DNA of 64,000 nt from Maridesulfovibrio sp. (GCF_963667685.1 NZ_OY763930.1:555001-619000), one strand, 5' to 3'; counted from the first letter of the stretch, positions 25,941-34,438 are shown. The notes: a model not told the origin generated them from the sequence alone. A program made the numbers and translations.

Positions 25941-26930
25941 CTAGTATTCCTTGTCTACGCCTTTAGCGACTTTGGCCTTTGCCTTTTCCATTCCATCTGC
26001 CAGAGATATGCCGTCCAGAATGGAAATCGCCGCACCGAGGTTAATGGCAACCATGTCCAGCATAGGCTGTGGAGCCTTTCCTGACAGAACTTTGCGCATA
26101 GCCGCCAATGCTTCATCCCGGTCTTTTACCGCCACTTCTCCCGGCCTGGAAAGCTCGAATCCGTAATCCGCAGGATCAATCTTAACTTCAGTCAGCCTGC
26201 CGTCTTCTACCAGAATCGCATCATTCATACCGAAGGGGGTCAGCTCGTCAAAATTGCCAGCACCGTGAACCACGTAAGCCTTCTCCACATTGCTCAGCAC
26301 CAGAACTTCAGCCATAAGCCGCAGTATTTCCGGTCGGCCCACACCTACTATCTGATGAGTGGGACGAACGGGATTCAGCAGGGGACCCATGAGGTTGAAA
26401 AGGGTCGGAATTCCAAGCTCTTTACGAATGGGAGCTATTTTTGCGAATGCCGGGTGGAAATTGGGGGCAAACAGAAACACAAATTTATCCCGGATCAGCA
26501 CATCTCGTGCTTCGTTCACCGAAACATCCAAAGAAATCCCCATAGCTTCCAGCACGTCAGCACTGCCGCAAGTAGAAGAAACAGCCCTGTTGCCGTGCTT
26601 GGTGACAAGGTAGCCCATGTCTGCAAGGTAAAGTGAGACAGCTGTTGAGCAGTTAAAACTGTTGGTTCCGTCACCGCCCGTTCCAACTGTATCAATACAG
26701 GGACTGTTAATACCCTTGACCAGCTTGGCTTCACGCAGGGCAGCGCGCACACCGGCAGCAACTTCAACCGCTTTCTCGCCCTTGGCTCTCAAGCCCATGA
26801 GCAGTGCTCCGGCCTGTGCGTTGGTCATTTCACCGGAAAAGAGTTCTTCGAATACGCCGTCCGCCTGTTCCGTGGTCAGGTCCTGCCCTACGCTCAGAGC
26901 TGTCAAAGCTTCATTTATTATCTGTGACAT
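25941..26930 (-). CDS. trpD: Anthranilate phosphoribosyltransferase
   Basis: 329-residue enzyme that transfers the phosphoribosyl group of PRPP to anthranilate. It has the PRPP-binding motif [17 protein letters not shown] (about residues 81-97), the [19 protein letters not shown] segment, and anthranilate contacts around [12 protein letters not shown]. It is separate from TrpG here, unlike the fused enterobacterial TrpGD. It lies 30 nt after trpG and 3 nt before trpC. Confidence 0.95.
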   Translation of the reverse strand: MSQIINEALTALSVGQDLTTEQADGVFEELFSGEMTNAQAGALLMGLRAKGEKAVEVAAGVRAALREAKLVKGINSPCIDTVGTGGDGTNSFNCSTAVSLYLADMGYLVTKHGNRAVSSTCGSADVLEAMGISLDVSVNEARDVLIRDKFVFLFAPNFHPAFAKIAPIRKELGIPTLFNLMGPLLNPVRPTHQIVGVGRPEILRLMAEVLVLSNVEKAYVVHGAGNFDELTPFGMNDAILVEDGRLTEVKIDPADYGFELSRPGEVAVKDRDEALAAMRKVLSGKAPQPMLDMVAINLGAAISILDGISLADGMEKAKAKVAKGVDKEY

Positions 26931-26960
26931 TTGTATTTCCTTCTATATATAATGATAGAG

Positions 26961-27533
26961 CTAAATCTTTCCGTCCAAAAAGTTCTTAAGAAGTTTCGGG
27001 CCATCCGGGGTCAAAATCGATTCCGGGTGAAACTGCAGACCTGTCCACGGACGGTCTTTATAACGCAGCCCCATAACTTCGTTCTGCTCAGTCCATGCGG
27101 TCAGCTCCAGCTTATCCGGTGCTTCATCCACATTTACGATCAGGGAATGGTAGCGGCAGACATTGAAAGGATTATCCAAACCGCTGAAGATTCCGTCATT
27201 GTTGTGAAAAACATCGGAAGTTTTACCATGCATTATGCGCCCGGCACGTACCACGGAAGCCCCGGCAAAATGGCCTAAAGTCTGATGACCGAGGCAGACG
27301 CCTAGCACCGGGATTTCCTTGGGTAGCCGGGCAAGAAACTCAAGAGACAACCCTGCATTTTCCGGATTGCTGGGACCGGGAGAAAGGCAGACCCGTTCCA
27401 GCTTGCCTGATTCGGCCAGCTCAAGTATTTCCTCGCGATCATTGCGCAGCACCAGCGGATCAGCACCCAACTGCTGAAAAGCCTGCACAAGATTGAAGGT
27501 AAACGAATCAAAATTATCCACGAGTAAAAACAT
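26961..27533 (-). CDS. trpG: Anthranilate synthase component II (glutamine amidotransferase)
   Basis: 190-residue class I amidotransferase that supplies ammonia to TrpE. The catalytic triad is visible: nucleophile Cys in LGVCLGHQTLG (about residue 80) and His-Glu in GLQFHPESIL (about 170). Start chosen as MFLLVDNFDSF, the family N-terminus, which overlaps the trpE end by 20 bp; a longer frame open upstream lies inside trpE and is not real. Confidence 0.94.
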   Translation of the reverse strand: MFLLVDNFDSFTFNLVQAFQQLGADPLVLRNDREEILELAESGKLERVCLSPGPSNPENAGLSLEFLARLPKEIPVLGVCLGHQTLGHFAGASVVRAGRIMHGKTSDVFHNNDGIFSGLDNPFNVCRYHSLIVNVDEAPDKLELTAWTEQNEVMGLRYKDRPWTGLQFHPESILTPDGPKLLKNFLDGKI

Positions 27534-28929
27534 CACCGCCCTCCGATTGCAGAATTTCCTTAAGTACCCTTGCCTTGTTATTGCATTCCTTCCATTCCAT
27601 TTCAGGATCGGAATCATAAACAATTCCTGCTCCGGCCTGCCAATGGCACTTGCCGTCACGAATCCACATGGAACGGATGGTGATTCCGGTATCAAGGTTG
27701 ATGGAATCTTTATCCAAGCCGATAAAACCGATGCATCCGCCGTAGGGACCTCGCGGAACTTCCTCAATCTCGGAAATGATTTCCATGGCTCTGATTTTCG
27801 GAGCACCGGAAAGGGTTCCTGCCGGGAATGTAGACTGCAATACATCAATGGCATCATGATCATCACGCAAATCAGCTTCCACATAGGAAGTAATATGCAT
27901 AACATGGCTGAAATATTCGATCTGCTTGAACTTTTCGACAGTGACCGTACCGGGCTTGGCGATGCGGCCAAGGTCGTTGCGTCCAAGGTCGACCAGCATG
28001 ACGTGTTCGGCTATTTCTTTGGGATCGGCGAGCAACTCTTCAGCATACTTCCGGTCCCCCGCAGCATCTTTCCCGCGTGGACGGGTTCCAGCGATAGGAC
28101 GGACTTCAAGCCTGCCCTTTTCACAGCGGGCCATGACTTCCGGGGAAGAACCGAGCAGAATTTCCTCACGGCTGAACTTCATGTAAAACATAAAAGGAGA
28201 GGGGTTGGCCTGCCGCAACCTGCGGTAAAGATCAAAGGAGTTACCACTGAACGGTGCAGAAAATCTGGTAGAAAGAACCACCTGAATGCACTCGCCGTCA
28301 GCAATCAATTCCTTAACTTTTTCCACACCTTTCTTATATTTTTCTCGCCCGGGAACCGCAACAGGATCACCTACTCTGGTGGGTTCACAGGTCGCACCGA
28401 AAACAGGCGGGTTAAAGTCAAGTTCCGCGTCCTTATCAATTGAAAGGAAACAGCAGCTGTGCTTGAGATGATCAAACAGAACAACTTTACCCGGAAGGGC
28501 CAAACGAACTTCAGCATCTTCAGCAGGAAGCTTGTCTCTCAACTTCGGTTCCAGCATTCCGGCGATTCCGTAACCCAGCGTTCCGTATAAACCTCGGGTC
28601 AGAGGTGGTAGTTCCCCAACTTCCGGCTGGGCATTCAAATGCAGAGCTTTCATGACCGCACGCATACCGTCCAGAAAATCCATACCCGAATAAGTTGCCA
28701 GCCCGGCCAGTCTTGAGTCTGCACACTCAACAGACAACTTGCCATTCACTGGTGAAAGTTTGAGCCTGAAATCCCAGGCGATAAGGCTGTAACGACCAAG
28801 TCGCCCGTCAACCTCGGCACTTTCCAATAGAATCCCCGGCGCATCACCTACCAAACCCAGATATAGACTGATCGGGGTCTGCGTATCAGCTGGCAACCAT
28901 CTGCCATACTGGGTAAGTTCAATTTTCAT
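27514..28929 (-). CDS. trpE: Anthranilate synthase component I
   Basis: 471-residue chorismate-utilising enzyme that produces anthranilate, feedback-inhibited by Trp in the family. The N-terminal regulatory region holds LLESAEVDGRLGRYSLI, which matches the LLESA Trp-binding motif (about residues 34-50). The catalytic domain has PIAGTRPRGKD, EHVMLVDLGRNDLGRI, TFPAGTLSGAPKIRAM and a C-terminal GGCIGF segment. It is the first gene of trpEGDCFBA. Upstream lies a terminator just after tyrA; a GGAG site lies 8 nt before the ATG. Confidence 0.95.
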   Translation of the reverse strand: MKIELTQYGRWLPADTQTPISLYLGLVGDAPGILLESAEVDGRLGRYSLIAWDFRLKLSPVNGKLSVECADSRLAGLATYSGMDFLDGMRAVMKALHLNAQPEVGELPPLTRGLYGTLGYGIAGMLEPKLRDKLPAEDAEVRLALPGKVVLFDHLKHSCCFLSIDKDAELDFNPPVFGATCEPTRVGDPVAVPGREKYKKGVEKVKELIADGECIQVVLSTRFSAPFSGNSFDLYRRLRQANPSPFMFYMKFSREEILLGSSPEVMARCEKGRLEVRPIAGTRPRGKDAAGDRKYAEELLADPKEIAEHVMLVDLGRNDLGRIAKPGTVTVEKFKQIEYFSHVMHITSYVEADLRDDHDAIDVLQSTFPAGTLSGAPKIRAMEIISEIEEVPRGPYGGCIGFIGLDKDSINLDTGITIRSMWIRDGKCHWQAGAGIVYDSDPEMEWKECNNKARVLKEILQSEGGDVFTRG

Positions 28930-28983
28930 TTTAAAATCTCCGTTTTATCCTTTACTGTAACTACTCACACCAATTTTATATAT

Positions 28984-29066
28984 AAAAAAAGGCCGCGTTC
29001 TGGGAGAACGCGGCCTTTACATTTTAGATGCACTTCTCCCTAGGTATTATTTTCACGCCACCACCA
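28984..29066 (-). promoter_or_regulatory. Candidate Trp attenuator formed by the end of tyrA and a terminator before trpE
   Basis: Three consecutive TGG codons end the tyrA frame (29058-29066), its TAG stop is at 29042-29040, and a terminator begins 22 nt later: AAAGGCCGCGTTCT/AGAACGCGGCCTTT with loop CCC (29018-28988), followed by seven T. GGGAGAA starting at the stop codon (29040-29034) is complementary to TTCTCCC (29008-29002) in the terminator 5' arm and loop. A ribosome stalled at Trp codons would leave GGGAGAA free to pair and weaken the terminator; a ribosome reaching the stop would cover it. The terminator and Trp codons are observed; the switch is inferred. The antiterminator is only 7 bp. 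Confidence 0.6.
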
Positions 29067-29825
29067 AGAAGCACGGTCTGCAAGCAGATCCATGTCGCCA
29101 GCGGCTGCAAGGGAGAGGAAAGAACGGAACAGGCGGGTCGCTTCCTGACTGTACTGATTGGCATCGGTAATAGTACCGAAGAGATCACTGTCCTGAGTAA
29201 CCATTTTACGCGCTGATTCCAGTCTGCGCTTAAAAGACGGGGTTACAAATTTCTTAATATTGGGAATTTCCCGTGAACAGGCCAGAAATGCAATTGTCGA
29301 ACTGAAGTTCAGTGCCTGAATCATAGCCATGGCCTTGTCATGCTCTTCGATGGAAGATTCAAACGCACCGAAATTAAGACGTTCGAAAAAATCCTTAACG
29401 GCCAACAGTGCCGGACGGTCCTCTTCGCGTTCTGCTACAAGAGCCACTGTGGGATCAAAATCAGTGGGAATAACCGGGCCGAATAACGGGTGTGTGCCAA
29501 CAACCGGGCCGTCATAAGCGCGCAACATCTGCTGCACAGGACGCCCTTTAACCGAGCCTACATCAGAAAGAATAGCTCCTTCACGCATATGCGGAATAAC
29601 AATGGGCAGCACTTCATCCATAACCGTTACCGGAATGCATAGAATTACCAAATCGGTATCAGGCAGACGGCGCGCCATCTTCTCCTCATCGAGCGGGGTA
29701 TCAAAACGGTAGACCATCATTCCCGCCCGTTCGGCAGTGAGCGCGAGGAACCCACCCATCTGCCCACGGGACCCGATGACGGCTACGCTATGAATTTTTT
29801 CAAACTCGCACTCCATGACTAACAA
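29040..29825 (-). CDS. tyrA: Prephenate dehydrogenase
   Basis: 261-residue NAD-dependent enzyme that converts prephenate to 4-hydroxyphenylpyruvate for Tyr synthesis. The nucleotide site is VAVIGSRGQMGGFLA (about residues 14-28). GTHPLFGP (about 110) is the substrate-binding signature, and HDKAMAMIQALNFSS follows. There is no fused chorismate mutase. The C-terminus reads ASWWWRENNT; three adjacent Trp codons right before the stop are unusual and face a terminator upstream of trpE. It overlaps aroA by 7 bp. Confidence 0.92.
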   Translation of the reverse strand: MLVMECEFEKIHSVAVIGSRGQMGGFLALTAERAGMMVYRFDTPLDEEKMARRLPDTDLVILCIPVTVMDEVLPIVIPHMREGAILSDVGSVKGRPVQQMLRAYDGPVVGTHPLFGPVIPTDFDPTVALVAEREEDRPALLAVKDFFERLNFGAFESSIEEHDKAMAMIQALNFSSTIAFLACSREIPNIKKFVTPSFKRRLESARKMVTQDSDLFGTITDANQYSQEATRLFRSFLSLAAAGDMDLLADRASWWWRENNT

Positions 29826-31153
29826 CCATTTCCTTTTTTAACTTTTTCCCATTCTTCCCAGAAACCGGGAAAGGACTTGTCCACACACCCGGGTTCTTCA
29901 GGGACTGATTCGATACCTGCCATTGCGAAAATAGCGGTGCACATGGCTAATCTGTGGTCATCATAGGTCTTGAAAACTATGCGTTCGCCCTTCTTGAGCG
30001 GAGCCGGGAAGATGGTAATGGAATCATCAGTAATCTCGGCCTTACCGCCTGCACGAATGATTTCGGCGGCACTTGCTTCTAAGCGGTCACACTCTTTGAT
30101 GCGCAGGTGGGCAACATTGGTTATGGTGGTCGGGCTGTCCGCAAAAGCCGCAACCACGGCCACAGTGGGGACGAGGTCCGGGCATTTACCCATGTCAACT
30201 TCTACACCGTGAAGCTTTGAAGGATAGACAGTAACGCTATGCTCGTCGCTCTCAATTCTCGCGCCCATGGATTCAAGGATATACATGATAGCCCGGTCAC
30301 CCTGAAGGGATTTCACTGACATGCCATCAATCTTAACAGGTTTGTCACCTACTGCCCCGGCAGCAAGGAAGTATGAAGCATTGGACCAGTCGCCTTCAAC
30401 CCGGTATTCTTCCCGGTCAAATTTCGAAGGTTTAACCACGAAACGGATTTCACCGGGCTCAACCTTTTCAACTTTTCTCCAATCTATCTTTTTCCACACA
30501 CCATTCTTCTTGCTCTGGACCTCAAACTTTATCCTGAAATCTTCCATAACATTCAGGGTCAATGCAACATAAGGCCATGAAACTGCCTTCTTCCCCACGA
30601 CATTGATTACAGTTGTCTCGGCCGCGAGAGGAGCACCAAGCAACAGTCCTGAAATGTACTGGCTGGATTCTTCAAGGGAGATATCAATTTCTTTTCCTTT
30701 GAAACCGCAAGCTTCAAGAGTTACAGGCGGGTAACCCTGCTTATCGGAAAAAGTAACCTTGGTTCCCTGTGATTCCAGAGCGCTGGTCAAAGCACCTATG
30801 GGACGGTCATGCATGCGGGGAGTTCCCTGTACCCTGAAAAGTCCCTTGCCTGCTCCGGCCAGAGCTGTAATTAACCTGCAGGTTGTACCGGAATCACGCA
30901 TCTCCAGCACAGCAGGTTCTTTTATGCCGCCGCGAGGACCACCAGCCATGCCGGTCACGGTAGTGGCTGTACCGTCTATGTTAAAATGTGCGCCCATGGT
31001 ACTCAGGCAATCCATGGTCCGGTTGATATCATTACTGTCCAGCGGATCAAGGACCACTGTGGAACCTTCAGAAAGAGCTCCTGCGATAAGAGCCCTGTGA
31101 GACAGGGATTTAGACGAAGGGGCTTTAATTACAATCACGTTATCAGAAGTCAT
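29819..31153 (-). CDS. aroA: 3-phosphoshikimate 1-carboxyvinyltransferase (EPSP synthase)
   Basis: 444-residue shikimate-pathway enzyme that joins phosphoenolpyruvate and shikimate 3-phosphate. It has the N-terminal KAPSSKSLSHRALIAGAL, the RDSGTTCRLITALAG motif (about residue 86), GDWSNASYFLAAGA and C-terminal YDDHRLAMC. The DSGTTCRL in place of the class I NAGTAMRPL type motif suggests a divergent class. It lies 76 nt downstream of pheA and overlaps tyrA by 7 bp. Confidence 0.93.
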   Translation of the reverse strand: MTSDNVIVIKAPSSKSLSHRALIAGALSEGSTVVLDPLDSNDINRTMDCLSTMGAHFNIDGTATTVTGMAGGPRGGIKEPAVLEMRDSGTTCRLITALAGAGKGLFRVQGTPRMHDRPIGALTSALESQGTKVTFSDKQGYPPVTLEACGFKGKEIDISLEESSQYISGLLLGAPLAAETTVINVVGKKAVSWPYVALTLNVMEDFRIKFEVQSKKNGVWKKIDWRKVEKVEPGEIRFVVKPSKFDREEYRVEGDWSNASYFLAAGAVGDKPVKIDGMSVKSLQGDRAIMYILESMGARIESDEHSVTVYPSKLHGVEVDMGKCPDLVPTVAVVAAFADSPTTITNVAHLRIKECDRLEASAAEIIRAGGKAEITDDSITIFPAPLKKGERIVFKTYDDHRLAMCTAIFAMAGIESVPEEPGCVDKSFPGFWEEWEKVKKGNGC

Positions 31154-31229
31154 TTTTTATATTCCTGACTATTGTCATTTAAATTTATTACAAGCAATTC
31201 GACAAAGGCAAATACTGTGGAAAGTTTCC

Positions 31230-32333
31230 CTAAAACTTACTTCCATCCTGAGATCCTGCCGGATAGCAGCCGAGAATTTTAAAAGTCAGGCAACGATTTT
31301 TGAGATCTTCGATAAGAGCGGCATGTTCGTCAGCTCCGAGATCGCCTTGCAGGTCAACGAAAAACATATATTTCCACTTTTCGCCCAGAGCAGGACGGGA
31401 CTCAAGCTTGGTCATGTTTATGTCATGACCGGAAAGCTCATTAAGGACCTCAACCAATGCACCGGGCCTGTCCGGGGTAGTGAAAAGCAGTGAAGTCTTG
31501 TCACGCTTATCTTCCTGACCGGGCTTAGGTCCGATAATAAGGAAGCGGGTCCAGTTGTCAGGGAGGTCTTCAATAGCTTCTGCGGCGATGTGCAGTCCCA
31601 AAAGGTTGGCCAGCTTAACATGCCCGACGGCTGCAACAGGCCCGTCACTATCTGCCACCAGCTGGGCTGCTTTTGCAGTGGATTCCACAGACACAAGCTC
31701 TGCGCCGGGCATGTTGGCCCGAAGCCACCCGGTGCATTGCTCAAGTGCCTTGGAGTGTGAATAGACAGTTTTGATCTCGCTGATGTCGGCCCCTTTAGTC
31801 ATAAGACCATGGCTGATACGATGGTAAAGCTCGGCCTGAATGAAAACCGGGTAACGCATAAACAGATCAACATTCTGCCCGACCGTTCCCTTAAGCGAAT
31901 TTTCAAGGGGAATGATGCCTAAGTCGGCTTCGCCTTTGGAAACGGCCACAAAAATATCTTCAAAATTGTTCTTGGGGAGCAGGTCGGCCTGACGTCCCAT
32001 GTAATGTAGTCCTGCAAAATATGAAAAAGTCCCTTCGGGGCCTAGATAGACCACGCGCTCAGGCCTCTGTAACCTGCGGGAAGAAGAAATAATTTCGCGA
32101 TAAATTGCTTCAAGGTGCTCGGGGGGAAGAGTTCCGGGGTTGCGCTCGATAAGACCGCGCAAAACTTCCTGCTCCCGAAAAGGCTTGAAAATCTGGTCTG
32201 ATGATCCTGCCTTTATCGCACCAACAGCTAGAGACGCGGCAGCACGTTTATTGAGAAGATCAAGAATTTCAGTGTCGAGTGAATCGATTTCCACTCGCAA
32301 ATCGCCAAGATTTTTTTTGCTGGACTGTGACAT
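31230..32333 (-). CDS. pheA: Bifunctional chorismate mutase/prephenate dehydratase
   Basis: 367-residue enzyme for Phe synthesis. An N-terminal AroQ chorismate mutase domain (about residues 1-90: LRVEIDSLDTEILDLLNKRA, PFREQEVLRGL) is followed by a prephenate dehydratase domain (about 95-275: VYLGPEGTFSYFAGL, PLENSLKGTVG, NWTRFLIIG) and a C-terminal ACT regulatory domain (about 285-360) with the Phe-binding LESRPALGEKWKYMFFVD. Feedback inhibition by Phe is expected. It lies 6 nt after the dehydroquinate synthase gene. Confidence 0.94.
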   Translation of the reverse strand: MSQSSKKNLGDLRVEIDSLDTEILDLLNKRAAASLAVGAIKAGSSDQIFKPFREQEVLRGLIERNPGTLPPEHLEAIYREIISSSRRLQRPERVVYLGPEGTFSYFAGLHYMGRQADLLPKNNFEDIFVAVSKGEADLGIIPLENSLKGTVGQNVDLFMRYPVFIQAELYHRISHGLMTKGADISEIKTVYSHSKALEQCTGWLRANMPGAELVSVESTAKAAQLVADSDGPVAAVGHVKLANLLGLHIAAEAIEDLPDNWTRFLIIGPKPGQEDKRDKTSLLFTTPDRPGALVEVLNELSGHDINMTKLESRPALGEKWKYMFFVDLQGDLGADEHAALIEDLKNRCLTFKILGCYPAGSQDGSKF

Positions 32334-32339
32334 TTTTTA

Positions 32340-33323
32340 TTAATCCTCTGAAATTTCTTCTTTGATACGCATTCCGAAATGGCGTCCTGCGTCATCAACG
32401 CGGCAAAGTATCTGATCGCCTTCTTTCAGTGTTACGACACTGACAGGCTCACCGTCGCTACTGACAACACGAATGGTCTCCGCATTCTGGAGAAACACCT
32501 TGCCGGAAACAGGTCCTTCGGGGGTTTCAACTTCAGCGCTGATCAGCAGCATGGGACGGATTTCAAGCTTGCTGCGACCAACCACGGCAACAGACGTATT
32601 GCCGTCCTTGTCAACTACAAGCACCTCGGACCCGGAACGTAATTCTTCAAGATAAGTGGTTTTATCACCGGGCGTAAGTGCATAGGCATGGACGGCACCT
32701 GCATTTACCCTGAAAGGACGCGCCGCAACGTAGGGGTTTGATTCTGTTTCAGCATGTACAAGAAAGGTGAAGGCGGAAGAATTTCCGGTCAGAATACCCT
32801 GCCCTTTCTTGAGCTTGGAAGTGGTATCCACGCAGACTCGATGAGCCAGTCCGGCAGACTCGATTTTGGTAATTGTTGCTTTCTGTAATTCCATCTTGCC
32901 CTGCGAGAGTTTCAGTTCGGCTACGATCTGTTTAAGATCGGCAGCACCTTCGGGAGTGACCACGATGGCGTCGGCTCCACGCTCCATAACGGAAGCAGCA
33001 AGTCTTGCGCGTTCGAGAGATTCAGCTTCAAGGGCGAGGGCGTCAATCTGGGCAAGCAGGTTTTCAACCGGGATAATTTCCCAGCCGGCTGCGAGGCAGA
33101 CATCTTTGCCTTTTTTGTCAAGTTCCACCGCAACAGCTTCATCCGCTTTTTCATTGATAGCTACGCAAGGCATATCTTCGGGTGTAATTACGGTAACACG
33201 GCCTAGGGATTCAATGGTCTCTTTGTCTTCCGGTGAAGTCAGGATCGCGTCCACACCGGACTCCAGAGCGAGGCTGACAAGATTCTTCTCGAAGGGGATG
33301 GCTTTAAAAATAATTTTTTTCAT
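32340..33323 (-). CDS. 3-dehydroquinate synthase II (archaeal type)
   Basis: 327-residue member of the archaeal-type DHQ synthase family (AroB'), which makes 3-dehydroquinate from the ADTH synthase product by oxidative deamination and cyclisation. It shows no similarity to classical AroB. Features: an N-terminal acidic segment, AAGWEIIPVENLLAQIDA (about residue 80), and the C-terminal barrel-like region with GSEVLVVDKDGNTSVAVVGRSKLEIRPMLLISAE, which is typical of the family. It is paired with the ADTH synthase 34 nt upstream, as in methanogens and Desulfovibrio. Confidence 0.88.
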   Translation of the reverse strand: MKKIIFKAIPFEKNLVSLALESGVDAILTSPEDKETIESLGRVTVITPEDMPCVAINEKADEAVAVELDKKGKDVCLAAGWEIIPVENLLAQIDALALEAESLERARLAASVMERGADAIVVTPEGAADLKQIVAELKLSQGKMELQKATITKIESAGLAHRVCVDTTSKLKKGQGILTGNSSAFTFLVHAETESNPYVAARPFRVNAGAVHAYALTPGDKTTYLEELRSGSEVLVVDKDGNTSVAVVGRSKLEIRPMLLISAEVETPEGPVSGKVFLQNAETIRVVSSDGEPVSVVTLKEGDQILCRVDDAGRHFGMRIKEEISED

Positions 33324-33357
33324 TTTGTATTCCTGAATTTCAACCTAATGCTGGCAA

Positions 33358-34155
33358 CTATTCGCCAATGTGCGCGAGAGCGTTATCTACAGTTTCGTCG
33401 TTGTGAACAATCATGTGCAGGGCTTCGACAAGCTTTACACGGTTTTCATGCTGGAAGACATTACGGCCAACTGAAAGTCCGGCACCGCCCGCCTCAATGG
33501 AATCGGAAACCATCTGCAGGAAATCACGGGTTGAATCGAGCTTAGGACCACCGGCAATGACAACCGGGATACAGCAGCCTTCGACCACATCTTTGAAGGT
33601 TTCAATATCCCCGGTGTAGGGAACTTTTACGATGTCAGCTCCCAGCTCTTCGCCTGCGCGTGCGCAATGGGCAACAACGGCGGGATCGAATTCATCTTTG
33701 ATCTGGGGACCGCGGGCGTAAACCATGGCCAGGACCGGAACTCCCCAGCTGGTAGCTGCGGAAGCAACTTTGCCGAGATCGGAAAGCATCTGCGATTCGG
33801 ATTCATCACCGAGATTTACATGAACTGAAACAGCATCGGCTCCAAGACGAAGCGCGTCTTCAACAGTACCGACAAGTGTTTTTTTATTAGGCAGGGGGGA
33901 AAGGCAGGTGGATGCGGAAAGATGAACAATGAGACCAACGTCACCGCCTTCTTCACGGTGGGAGCAGCGGACCAGGCCTTTGTGCATGAGTACGGCATTG
34001 GCTCCGCCTTTGACCATATCGTTAACCGCCCGGCGCATGGACCGCAGCCCTTTGAGAGGTCCGACACTTATACCATGGTCCATGGGTACTACGATTGTCC
34101 TGCCGGTATTACGGTTTACGATCCGCTCCATTCTTACGCTTTTACCAATCTGCAT
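33358..34155 (-). CDS. 2-amino-3,7-dideoxy-D-threo-hept-6-ulosonate (ADTH) synthase, class I aldolase family
   Basis: 265-residue DeoC/FbaB-like TIM barrel, the first structural gene of the supercluster. It would condense a 6-deoxy-5-ketofructose phosphate-derived unit with aspartate semialdehyde, replacing classical DAHP synthase. Motifs: [15 protein letters not shown] (about residues 22-36), [12 protein letters not shown], the Schiff-base Lys in [10 protein letters not shown] (about 180), PVVIAGGPK and [14 protein letters not shown] for phosphate binding. A 72-nt spacer separates it from the leader terminator. An alternative reading is fructose-bisphosphate aldolase; pairing with the DHQ synthase II gene supports ADTH synthase. 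Confidence 0.85.
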   Translation of the reverse strand: MQIGKSVRMERIVNRNTGRTIVVPMDHGISVGPLKGLRSMRRAVNDMVKGGANAVLMHKGLVRCSHREEGGDVGLIVHLSASTCLSPLPNKKTLVGTVEDALRLGADAVSVHVNLGDESESQMLSDLGKVASAATSWGVPVLAMVYARGPQIKDEFDPAVVAHCARAGEELGADIVKVPYTGDIETFKDVVEGCCIPVVIAGGPKLDSTRDFLQMVSDSIEAGGAGLSVGRNVFQHENRVKLVEALHMIVHNDETVDNALAHIGE

Positions 34156-34220
34156 TTTAATATCTCCCGAAGTTTGCCTCTAAGTTCTCCAAGATCCGCT
34201 TCCCTTTGGCGACCCGTGTT

Positions 34221-34262
34221 AAAAAAAAAGGGCCGCCGGCGATTCTTCGCCTGCGGCCCTTT
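34221..34262 (-). terminator. Leader terminator (attenuator) of the aromatic supercluster
   Basis: On the minus strand AAAGGGCCGC-a-GGCGA pairs with TCGCC-g-GCGGCCCTTT around AGAA (34262-34228), followed by nine T. It lies 30 nt after the leader-peptide stop and 66 nt before the first structural gene, with no minus-strand gene upstream to terminate, so its job must be conditional termination. GGAGGTTTGC (34316-34307) can pair with the adjacent GCAAACGACCTC (34278-34267). Confidence 0.88.
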
Positions 34263-34291
34263 CGTAGAGGTCGTTTGCTATGTTTCTTTTT

Positions 34292-34402
34292 TTACTTTTT
34301 GTACAAGCAAACCTCCACCCGACCACAAGCGTGGGTGCACCAAAAATAAAAAAAGTAAAAAAAGTATGAGAGGCCAGTGCCTAGGGTGTTGAAAGTCTGC
34401 AT
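34292..34402 (-). CDS. Aromatic leader peptide (36 aa, YFFYFFYFW run)
   Basis: Short frame with ATG at 34402 and TAA at 34292-34294. It encodes 36 residues beginning MQTFNTLGTGLS and containing nine aromatic codons in a row, Tyr-Phe-Phe-Tyr-Phe-Phe-Tyr-Phe-Trp (34366-34340), then WCTHACGRVEV and LYKK at the end. It sits between a TTGACA promoter and a strong terminator ahead of ADTH synthase-DHQ synthase-pheA-aroA-tyrA-trp. This is the design of ribosome-mediated attenuation leaders (compare PheL and TrpL). No Shine-Dalgarno is obvious and the predicted transcription start is very close to the ATG, so it may be leaderless or use a more distal promoter. Confidence 0.85.
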   Translation of the reverse strand: MQTFNTLGTGLSYFFYFFYFWCTHACGRVEVCLYKK

Positions 34403-34409
34403 GAAGTGA

Positions 34410-34438
34410 ACTTAACCGGGTATCGAAAAAATTGTCAA
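34410..34438 (-). promoter_or_regulatory. Promoter of the aromatic supercluster leader
   Basis: On the minus strand TTGACA (34438-34433), a 17-bp spacer, then TTAAGT (34415-34410). The -35 is perfect and the -10 weak. Transcription would begin close to the leader-peptide ATG at 34402. Confidence 0.55.

Noticed and set aside
27534-27986. Longer N-terminus for TrpG (341 residues)
   Set aside because: The extra 151 residues lie inside trpE in another frame and are unlike any amidotransferase; the family N-terminus MFLLVDNFDSF starts at 27533.
22404-34155. Large plus-strand frames opposite trpE, trpB, aroA and tyrA
   Set aside because: Each lies opposite an enzyme with complete motifs; these are codon-bias shadows.
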